Shown here piece after piece: positions 16,262 through 21,231 of a DNA stretch of 21,231 nt. The notes beneath the pieces were generated by a model, which did no database searches, was not told the DNA's origin, and worked only from the letters and a program-made list of their open reading frames with translations. The first letter of the stretch is position 1. The number at the start of each line of letters is the position of its first letter. A program made the position numbers and the translations under genes. This stretch comes from DATBWZ01 sp036514535 (lineage in GTDB: Bacteria > JAMCPX01 > DATBWZ01), in assembly GCA_036514535.1 (NCBI GenBank), contig DATBWZ010000107.1, forward strand, positions 1-21,231. The letters run 5' to 3'.

Positions 16262-16581
16262 TTAAAAAACCCTAAATATTTGTCACAATCCCTCAGAATT
16301 TCGGCATGGTCATACTGACTGCCGAAATTTACTCCGTCTGCTTTTTTAATTCCTCTTTTTTCGGCATTCGTTGAACAGAGGGAGACCTCTGCTCCGGTAT
16401 CTATAAGTTTTTGAAAGTCTTTATCATTAAGATTATATATTCCGTCATCCATAAGAAATATCTTTACCTTTACTCCAAGGTTAAGAGCGTGTTTAACTAC
16501 TTCTCCCGCGATCTTTGTGTTGCTGTTTTCCGGGCTTGTGGCAAGGAGGATTCCGAGAATTTTACCGTGCAGGGCCGACAC
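16258..16581 (-). CDS. dsrE: DsrE/TusD-family sulfur relay protein
   Basis: A 107-residue DsrE/TusD-like protein. After ILGILLATSPENSNT comes a helix, VKVKIFLMDDGIY, and the active-site loop VSLCSTNAEKRG with C69 at the position of the persulfide cysteine of DsrE/TusD, then a C-terminal helix. It starts at GTG 16581, with GAGGAG seven bases upstream, overlapping the E1 gene end by 20 bases. In the known systems this subunit accepts sulfur from, or hands it to, TusA-like donors; a TusA is encoded later in the same operon. The symbol marks family only, since the substrate direction is unknown. Confidence 0.86.
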   Translation of the reverse strand: MSALHGKILGILLATSPENSNTKIAGEVVKHALNLGVKVKIFLMDDGIYNLNDKDFQKLIDTGAEVSLCSTNAEKRGIKKADGVNFGSQYDHAEILRDCDKYLGFFK

Positions 16582-17374
16582 CGCAGAACTCCTCGTAATC
16601 TATGAGTTCGGTTACAGTAGGATTAACCCCGCACAGGGAGCATTTGGGATCTTTTTTAATCTTTACTTCCTGAAGGGTTAATTGCTGAGCGTTATAGAGT
16701 AGCAGCCTTCCCGCAAGCGATCTGCCAATGCCGAGGATTTGCTTGATTGTCTCGGTGGCCTGCAGGGTGCCCATTGTTCCGGCAAGTACACCCAGTATGC
16801 CTGCTTCCTGGCAGGATGGAACCGCTCCAGGCGGAGGAGGCTCGGGATACAGACATCTGTAACACGGGCTTGCCGGGGTTTGGTCAAATATTGTAAGTTG
16901 GCCGTCATATCTGAACATGCTTGCGGATACGAGAATTTTTTTCTCCAGATAGCAGGCATCGTTTATCAAATACCTTGTGGAAAAATTATCAGTGCAGTCA
17001 AGGATAATCTCATAGTCTTTTATAATATTTCTTATATTGTCCCTGGACAGTTTTTCCTGATGGGCAATCACTTTGACATCGGGGTTCATGCTTTCCAGTG
17101 TCCGCTTTGCCGATGCTGTTTTAGGTTTTCCCACATCCGCGGTTAGATGAAGAATCTGTCTCTGGAGGTTGCTCAGATCAACGACATCGTGATCAACAAC
17201 TCCTATTGTTCCGACCCCTGCTGCCGCAAGGTACATGGATGCAGGTGATCCCAGCCCGCCTGTGCCGATAACAAGCACTTTGGATCTAAGAAGTTTTTCC
17301 TGTCCCTTTCCCCCCACATCAGGGAGAATTATGTGCCTGCTGTATCTCTTTATCTGCTCGTCCGTGAATTTCAT
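16562..17374 (-). CDS. moeB: MoeB/ThiF/HesA-family E1-like adenylyltransferase
   Basis: A 270-residue E1-like enzyme that adenylates the C-terminal glycine of a ubiquitin-fold sulfur carrier. Residues include RYSRHIILPDVGG near the start, the nucleotide loop GTGGLGS (37-43), DLSNLQRQ, CTDN with D129, two zinc CxxC pairs (C171/C174 in CYRC and C245/C248 in CSLC) and C188 in SCQEAG, the conserved catalytic-loop cysteine. It has no C-terminal rhodanese domain, so sulfur must come from elsewhere, for example the DsrE-type proteins encoded next. It starts one base after the carrier gene stop, implying direct coupling. Its carrier is almost surely that neighbouring ThiS-NIL protein rather than MoaD; no molybdopterin genes are present. 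Confidence 0.9.
   Translation of the reverse strand: MKFTDEQIKRYSRHIILPDVGGKGQEKLLRSKVLVIGTGGLGSPASMYLAAAGVGTIGVVDHDVVDLSNLQRQILHLTADVGKPKTASAKRTLESMNPDVKVIAHQEKLSRDNIRNIIKDYEIILDCTDNFSTRYLINDACYLEKKILVSASMFRYDGQLTIFDQTPASPCYRCLYPEPPPPGAVPSCQEAGILGVLAGTMGTLQATETIKQILGIGRSLAGRLLLYNAQQLTLQEVKIKKDPKCSLCGVNPTVTELIDYEEFCGVGPAR
16589..16594 (-). promoter_or_regulatory. Ribosome binding site deciding the dsrE GTG start
   Basis: GAGGAG on the minus strand lies seven bases before GTG 16581, inside the 3' end of the E1 gene. It supports the 20-base overlap of the two genes. Confidence 0.7.
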
Positions 17375-17375
17375 T

Positions 17376-17906
17376 TTATCCTTCTATTACATCCTGTTCA
17401 ATGGGTTCAACTTTTACTCCATTTTTTTTGAACCAGCTAAGCGCCTTCTCAACCTCTTTATGCTGCCCGGTTAATTCCAGCGCCACAAGACCCATCGCTT
17501 CCGATACCGAAGCGCTGCGGATATTCGTCACCACTTTGAATTTATTCCCGCACTCCCAGATGAGCGGGGATTTTATGAGTTTTGGCGGATAAGAGAGATA
17601 AACCCGCACTGTCTCTTTTTTAGTTGCCGGCACCCCGCCCGCGATTGCGGGAATAATTGATACCTTGTCCCCGTCTTTAACATTGGTGCTGAGGTCGTTG
17701 AGGAACCTGATATCTTCGTCATTTACATAGATGTTTACAAATCTTCTTAAATTGCCGTTGTCATCAAAGATCCTAGTCTTAAGTCCGTTGTACTCCCTGT
17801 CAAGATTGTCAAGAAGTTCTTTAACATTTTCGCCGTTTACCTGGACCTCGTCTTTTCCTTTGGTAATGTTTCTTAACGGGGTTGGTATCCTTACAGTTAC
17901 TGCCAT
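17376..17906 (-). CDS. ThiS/MoaD-like ubiquitin-fold sulfur carrier fused to a NIL domain
   Basis: A 176-residue two-domain protein. Residues 1-91 form a MoaD/ThiS-like beta-grasp domain (VRIPTPLRNIT start, VNGENVKELLDNL, DGDKVSIIPAIAGG) ending in the Gly-Gly (90-91) used for adenylation and thiocarboxylation. A short linker VPATKKE leads to a NIL domain (about 98-170), a small ligand-binding fold found in methionine ABC transporters and in homocysteine-forming proteins. In a working carrier the Gly-Gly is the C-terminus, so here it is internal and would need cleavage, plausibly by the JAMM peptidase encoded just upstream. AAGGAGG precedes the ATG. Alternatively the fusion may work uncleaved in some other way. 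Confidence 0.88.
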   Translation of the reverse strand: MAVTVRIPTPLRNITKGKDEVQVNGENVKELLDNLDREYNGLKTRIFDDNGNLRRFVNIYVNDEDIRFLNDLSTNVKDGDKVSIIPAIAGGVPATKKETVRVYLSYPPKLIKSPLIWECGNKFKVVTNIRSASVSEAMGLVALELTGQHKEVEKALSWFKKNGVKVEPIEQDVIEG

Positions 17907-17925
17907 ATATTCCTCCTTCAGTCTT

Positions 17926-18351
17926 TTAATTTTCTTTAATTTCCAGTTTTGCTTCTTTGAATATCTTTTCGTTCTGATCCAGTATCCATGCCTTTGTTTC
18001 GCAGTCTCTGCCGTTCTGGACGGAAACTATAATGTAAATATATTCCGGCCACGCGCGGTCCGTATCAAAGGCCGACGGAGAGGATGGGTGATCAGGATGC
18101 GAGTGATAAAAACCGACAATGTCCAGGGATTTTTCCCTTGCAATTTTATCAACCCTCATAAAATCCGCCGGATCGATTTCATATCTGTCAACCAATCTCT
18201 CTGTATAAATATTTTTAACAAAATGCACTTCCCCGACAGAACCATTTTTGCCGAGGAGAAGTCCACAACCCTCATACGGATATGATTCCCGTGCGCTTTT
18301 TGTCATTTCTTCAAACATTTTTTTATTAATGCAAACCATTTTCAATCCCAT
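17926..18351 (-). CDS. JAMM/MPN+ metallopeptidase (Mec-like)
   Basis: A 141-residue JAMM zinc protease with the full motif: E27 (YPYEGCGLLLG), H83 and H85 in HSHPDHPSSPSAFD, and S93 and D96. Such stand-alone bacterial enzymes (Mec+ of Mycobacterium, HcyD, QbsD) trim the C-terminus of ubiquitin-fold sulfur carriers or release cysteine from a carrier. It sits between cysM and the ThiS-NIL gene, as expected for that role. ATG 18351 overlaps cysM by ten bases; ATG 18339, four codons on, is equally plausible because typical members begin near MVxI. Neither start has a clear Shine-Dalgarno. The likely target is the Gly-Gly linker of the next gene product (inference). Confidence 0.9.
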   Translation of the reverse strand: MGLKMVCINKKMFEEMTKSARESYPYEGCGLLLGKNGSVGEVHFVKNIYTERLVDRYEIDPADFMRVDKIAREKSLDIVGFYHSHPDHPSSPSAFDTDRAWPEYIYIIVSVQNGRDCETKAWILDQNEKIFKEAKLEIKEN

Positions 18352-19295
18352 AAATTTGTGCTTAAATATTTATCTCCTCCGTCCGGAAATATTACTACGA
18401 TAAGCCCTTCTTGTATCTCGTTGGCAACCTGTTCTGCCGCTACAATTGCTGCGCCGGAAGATTGGCCGACAAACAGACCCTCCTCCTTTGTAAGTTGTTT
18501 TACCATTCTGTATGCTGCTTCTGTGGAGACGTTTATCTTTCTGTCAATAAGGCTCTCGTCATAAATGCCCGGCACAATTGATGTGCTCATATGTTTCAGC
18601 CCTTCAAGACCATGTAGCGGGCAGTCTGGTTCCACCGCTATAATCTGGATCTTCTTATTGTATTCCTTAAGTCTTTTTCTAATTCCCATAATTGTGCCGC
18701 TGGTTCCTATGCCAGCCACTACATGTGTAACCTTTCCGCCGGTTTGCTCTATAATCTCAACCCCGGTAGTTTCGTAATGGGCATTGACATTCATTGGATT
18801 ATTATATTGGTCTGGCCTGAAATATTTATCAGCGTTATCCTGGTATTTTTTTATTGCTTCTTTTATTGCTCCGTCAGAGCCCTCCAGGGGATCGGTGAGG
18901 GTAATCTTTGTCCCATAAGCATTTAGGATCTTTTTTCTCTCCTCGCTCACATTTTTGGGTACGCACAACTCCACCTTATAACCAAGTGTGGCGCCTATCA
19001 GCGCCATAGCGATGCCTGTATTTCCCGATGTTGCCTCCAATATTGTTTTTTCTTTTGTCAGCGTGCCGGTTTTTATTCCGTCATCTATCATCCAGAGGGC
19101 AGGGCGGTCTTTTACAGAGCCACCTGGATTAAAGCTCTCCATTTTGGCGTATACCTCAACGCACTTTTTATGGTTAAGAATATTCCTTATTCTTACAAGG
19201 GGCGTTCCTCCGATATATTCAAGGATGGTTCCCTTTCCTACAACGTTCCTTTTTATTCTAATCCCTGGAATTATATCTCTGAGTGTTTGTTCCAT
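18342..19295 (-). CDS. cysM: Cysteine synthase, CysM type
   Basis: A 317-residue PLP enzyme of the cysteine synthase / cystathionine beta-synthase family. K62 in PGGSVKDRP forms the Schiff base, TSGNTG (89-94) binds substrate, GTSGT (197-201) holds the PLP phosphate, and DGGDKYLST ends the fold. The Mycobacterium tuberculosis CysM, which uses O-phosphoserine and a CysO thiocarboxylate, ends in a similar WKYLST; by eye its phosphoserine-binding arginine loop aligns with GLKHM here, giving a lysine (K234). With adjacent JAMM and carrier genes this favours the protein-bound sulfide route, though ordinary O-acetylserine plus sulfide remains possible. AGGGGA precedes the ATG. Confidence 0.9.
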   Translation of the reverse strand: MEQTLRDIIPGIRIKRNVVGKGTILEYIGGTPLVRIRNILNHKKCVEVYAKMESFNPGGSVKDRPALWMIDDGIKTGTLTKEKTILEATSGNTGIAMALIGATLGYKVELCVPKNVSEERKKILNAYGTKITLTDPLEGSDGAIKEAIKKYQDNADKYFRPDQYNNPMNVNAHYETTGVEIIEQTGGKVTHVVAGIGTSGTIMGIRKRLKEYNKKIQIIAVEPDCPLHGLEGLKHMSTSIVPGIYDESLIDRKINVSTEAAYRMVKQLTKEEGLFVGQSSGAAIVAAEQVANEIQEGLIVVIFPDGGDKYLSTNLWD

Positions 19296-19307
19296 ATCTG
19301 TCCCCTA

Positions 19308-20546
19308 TTAATCAAAGATGTTTTTTTTCATAATCTCGTCAAATTCCTGGATCCTTGCCTCAATGGTTACAGGCGATTTTAAACTGTTCATAACCGCATC
19401 CATTGTCTTCAATCCATTGCCGGTAATTGAGAGGACAATGCTCTCGTCCCTCGGTATCTTTTTCTGTTCAAGCAGTTTTTTCAGAACGCCAAGTGTGACA
19501 CCCCCGGCGGTTTCTGTGAAGATGCCCTCGGTTTTCGCGAGGAGTTTAATTGATTCTACTATTTCATCATCCGATACATCCTCCCCCGTGCCGCCGCTTT
19601 CCTTCATAGTTTTTATTGCATAATAGCCGTCAGCAGGATTACCTATAGCAAGGGATTTGGCAATGGTATTCGGGATCACAGGTTTGAATAATTCCTTTCC
19701 CTCCTTTATAGCAGAGGTAATGGGCGAGCATCCTGTTGCTTGTGCGCCATATATCTTTGGGATATTGTCGCTTATAAGCCCTGTTGTCTTGAGTTCTTTG
19801 AAAGCCTTACAGATTTTTGTTATAAGTGACCCCCCGGCCATTGGAACAACTATATGGGCGGGAGAGCGCCATCCTAATTGCTCTGCTATTTCAAATGCAA
19901 AGGTTTTGGAGCCTTCTGCGTAATAGGGCCTGATATTTATATTCACGAATGCCCAGCCGTATTTGCCGGCAATCTCACTGCACAGCCTGTTAACCTTATC
20001 ATAAGATCCCTTTATTCCGATAAGTTTTGCGCCGTAGATAACCGTCCCGAGTATCTTTGCCTGCTCAAGGTCCCAGGGTATGAAAATGTAGCTGTCCATG
20101 CCTGACGCTGCTGCGTTTGCTGCCACAGAATTTGCAAGGTTGCCAGTGGATGCGCATGCCGCAATGGAAAAATTCAATTCTTTTGCCCTTGTAAGAGCTA
20201 CGGAAACCACCCTGTCTTTAAAGGAAAGGGTGGGATAACTAACGCCGTCGTTTTTGATGTATAGTTCTTTTACCCCAAGAGCATCAGCAAGCGCCCTGGC
20301 TTTTATAAGCGGAGTAAATCCTACAGATACTCCTACAGTAGGATCGCCTGCTATTGGCAGGAATTCCCTGTACCGCCACATGTTATTATGTCTCTTTTCA
20401 ATTTTATTCCGCGAAACTGCCCGGGCAATTTTTTGATAATCGTAGGCAACTTCAAGGGGACCAAAGCAGTATTCGCAGACATGGAAGTCCTTCAATGGAT
20501 ATTCTTTGCCGCATTCACGGCACTTTAGGCTCTTCATGTATTGCAT
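19308..20546 (-). CDS. thrC: Threonine synthase-like PLP enzyme with N-terminal zinc ribbon
   Basis: A 412-residue type II PLP enzyme. Residues 9-27 hold a zinc-ribbon CxxC...CxxC (C9, C12, C24, C27) seen in many threonine synthases; PLP lysine K110 lies in TLSFKDR, STGNLANS is the phosphate-contact loop, and SITGNGLKT closes the active site. Threonine synthase turns O-phosphohomoserine into threonine. Here it is encoded between an Rrf2 regulator and cysM in a sulfur operon, which raises the possibility of a sulfur-related relative such as cysteate synthase, which derives from this family. The default call stays thrC. AAGGAG precedes the ATG by eight bases. Confidence 0.85.
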   Translation of the reverse strand: MQYMKSLKCRECGKEYPLKDFHVCEYCFGPLEVAYDYQKIARAVSRNKIEKRHNNMWRYREFLPIAGDPTVGVSVGFTPLIKARALADALGVKELYIKNDGVSYPTLSFKDRVVSVALTRAKELNFSIAACASTGNLANSVAANAAASGMDSYIFIPWDLEQAKILGTVIYGAKLIGIKGSYDKVNRLCSEIAGKYGWAFVNINIRPYYAEGSKTFAFEIAEQLGWRSPAHIVVPMAGGSLITKICKAFKELKTTGLISDNIPKIYGAQATGCSPITSAIKEGKELFKPVIPNTIAKSLAIGNPADGYYAIKTMKESGGTGEDVSDDEIVESIKLLAKTEGIFTETAGGVTLGVLKKLLEQKKIPRDESIVLSITGNGLKTMDAVMNSLKSPVTIEARIQEFDEIMKKNIFD

Positions 20547-20573
20547 AGACAGGCTCCTTCCGAGGTTAAATTT

Positions 20574-21059
20574 TCAATATCCGGCAGCAAGATCAATCAC
20601 CTTATTTAGGTCTTCTTTAAATACTCTTCTTTTTATCCCCAGCGCTTCTCCCTTCCTGCAAAGTTGGCCTATGGTTATGGAATCAAAGAAGTTTGCAATT
20701 TTGTCCCCCAGTTCCCGCCAGACAAAGGTTGTAACGCACTGGTCTGTTAGTTTGCATTTCTGTTTCTTTGATTGCTCTCCGACGCAGAAAACAAGCTGGA
20801 TGGGCCCTTCCACCGCCCTGATGATTTCACCGAGGGTTATCTCCTCCGGATTTTTACCGAGGATAAATCCGCCGCCAGGTCCCTTCCTGCTTTTAACAAG
20901 TTCTGATTTCTTTAGCCGGTGAAATATCTGCTCAAGGTAATTCGGGGATATTTTTTGCCGCTTCGCAATCTCACGAATGGATAGGGGTTTACCCTGGCTG
21001 TTGAAGGCTATGTCAAACAGCGCTCTTACCCCATATTGTATGCTTGTATTTACTCTCAT
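20574..21059 (-). CDS. Rrf2-family transcriptional regulator, probable Fe-S sensor
   Basis: A 161-residue Rrf2/IscR-like repressor. The winged helix covers residues 1-65 (YGVRALFDIA, SIREIAKRQKISPNYLEQIFHRLKK in two parts, wing GPGGGFIL). The regulatory segment has C92, C102 and C108 (spacing CX9CX5C), comparable with the three cysteine ligands of IscR (CX5CX5C), plus C134, so Fe-S binding is likely. It is the first gene of the sulfur operon, and an IscR-like palindrome overlaps its promoter, suggesting autoregulation and control by cluster or cysteine status. The ATG has AGGA six bases upstream. CymR-type cysteine regulators of this family lack these cysteines. Confidence 0.9.
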   Translation of the reverse strand: MRVNTSIQYGVRALFDIAFNSQGKPLSIREIAKRQKISPNYLEQIFHRLKKSELVKSRKGPGGGFILGKNPEEITLGEIIRAVEGPIQLVFCVGEQSKKQKCKLTDQCVTTFVWRELGDKIANFFDSITIGQLCRKGEALGIKRRVFKEDLNKVIDLAAGY

Positions 21060-21062
21060 AAA

Positions 21063-21087
21063 ATATCCTACTAAATTAGTATATTAT
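21063..21087 (-). promoter_or_regulatory. IscR type 1-like operator palindrome
   Basis: A 25-base element with a perfect core ACTAA-A-TTAGT (21070-21080). Against the IscR type 1 consensus as I recall it (ATASYYGACTRWWWYAGTCRRSTAT), 20 of 25 positions agree. It lies just before the Rrf2 gene and overlaps the edge of its -10 box and the predicted transcription start, as expected for a repressor site. Confidence 0.6.
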
Positions 21088-21115
21088 TTTATGCTTTTAT
21101 TACTATTTTTGTCAA
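21086..21115 (-). promoter_or_regulatory. Sigma70-like promoter of the sulfur operon
   Basis: On the minus strand, TTGACA (21110-21115), an 18-base spacer and TAAAAT (21086-21091) precede the Rrf2 start. Transcription would begin near 21079, about 20 bases before the ATG. This is the only strong promoter seen for the 15-gene run, though internal promoters were not excluded. Confidence 0.65.
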
Positions 21116-21141
21116 GTATTTTTTGCGTGTGAGGGCAAACG

Positions 21142-21231
21142 ATGATTCCTCCGGGGCAACACCTTTTTGACTCTATACCCAATATCCAGTTGGATACCAC
21201 AGGACTTAGCTATCTCAAGGCTCTAAATAAT
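21142..21231 (+). CDS. Possible divergent gene, 5' end only
   Basis: From ATG 21142 a frame stays open for 30 codons to the right edge (MIPPGQHLFDSIPNIQ and on). A GAGGG lies seven bases upstream, and a stop codon in frame just before limits the start to here. I recognise no family. If real, it is divergent from the sulfur operon and shares the 82-base gap with its promoter. Thirty open codons can occur by chance, so support is weak. Confidence 0.35.
   Translation, partial: MIPPGQHLFDSIPNIQLDTTGLSYLKALNN

Larger units (their letters stand above)
10737..21059 (-). other. Predicted 15-gene sulfur relay and cysteine operon
   Basis: Fifteen consecutive minus-strand genes with gaps of 1-27 bases or overlaps (ATGA, TAATG, 7-20 bases) from the Rrf2 gene to sat. 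The order is regulator, thrC, cysM, JAMM, ThiS-NIL, E1, dsrE, dsrF, dsrH, radical-SAM-like, DASS transporter, usp, dsrE2, tusA, sat. The spacing and shared theme support one transcript of about 10.3 kb; no obvious internal terminator was seen. Confidence 0.75.

Noticed and set aside
1..21231. CRISPR arrays, tRNA or rRNA genes, insertion sequences
   Set aside because: No regularly spaced repeats, cloverleaf-like stretches, rRNA-like blocks or transposase motifs were seen by eye.

Overview
This 21.2 kb window comes from a bacterium of moderate to low GC. It carries genes of sulfur metabolism, chemotaxis and PAS-rich hybrid kinases. The dissimilatory-type sulfate adenylyltransferase, the DsrE-family proteins, the ThiS-NIL fusion and the CckA-like kinases suggest a Desulfobacterota, Nitrospirota or similar anaerobic lineage; this is inference, and no marker gene in the window settles it. 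Genes are tightly packed and no gap exceeds about 110 bases.

Left part (1-10626, + strand). The window opens inside cheR, followed by cheB (TAATG overlap) and a leucyl aminopeptidase gene one base further on. After a sigma70-like promoter come two tandemly duplicated cytoplasmic hybrid histidine kinases (each PAS-PAS-PAS-HisKA-HATPase-REC), whose genes overlap by 14 bases if the second starts at TTG 5454. Next are a TIM-barrel amidohydrolase, then, past a hairpin, a zinc-dependent medium-chain dehydrogenase and an LsrF-like class I aldolase.

Right part (10737-21059, - strand). Fifteen genes with gaps of at most 27 bases, many overlapping, look like a single operon read right to left. In transcription order they encode: an Rrf2 regulator with a cysteine cluster; threonine synthase; a CysM-type cysteine synthase; a JAMM peptidase; a ThiS/MoaD-like ubiquitin-fold carrier fused to a NIL domain; a MoeB/ThiF-like E1 enzyme; DsrE, DsrF and DsrH homologues; a radical-SAM-like protein lacking the cluster cysteines; a DASS/SLC13 anion transporter; a Usp-like protein; DsrE2; TusA; and sulfate adenylyltransferase. 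A good sigma70 promoter overlapped by a palindrome resembling the IscR type 1 operator lies before the Rrf2 gene.

Reading of the operon. The E1 enzyme, carrier, JAMM and CysM match the parts of the protein-thiocarboxylate cysteine pathway known from Mycobacterium (CysO-Mec-CysM). The DsrEFH, DsrE2 and TusA homologues are persulfide-relay proteins of the Tus/Dsr type. The transporter and Sat could supply and activate sulfate. Their combination under one promoter suggests a pipeline from sulfur source through persulfide relay to carrier thiocarboxylate and cysteine. APS reductase and sulfite reductase are not in the window. The most unusual items are the internal Gly-Gly of the ThiS-NIL fusion and the degenerate radical-SAM-like protein. 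A short open frame running off the right edge may be a divergent gene.
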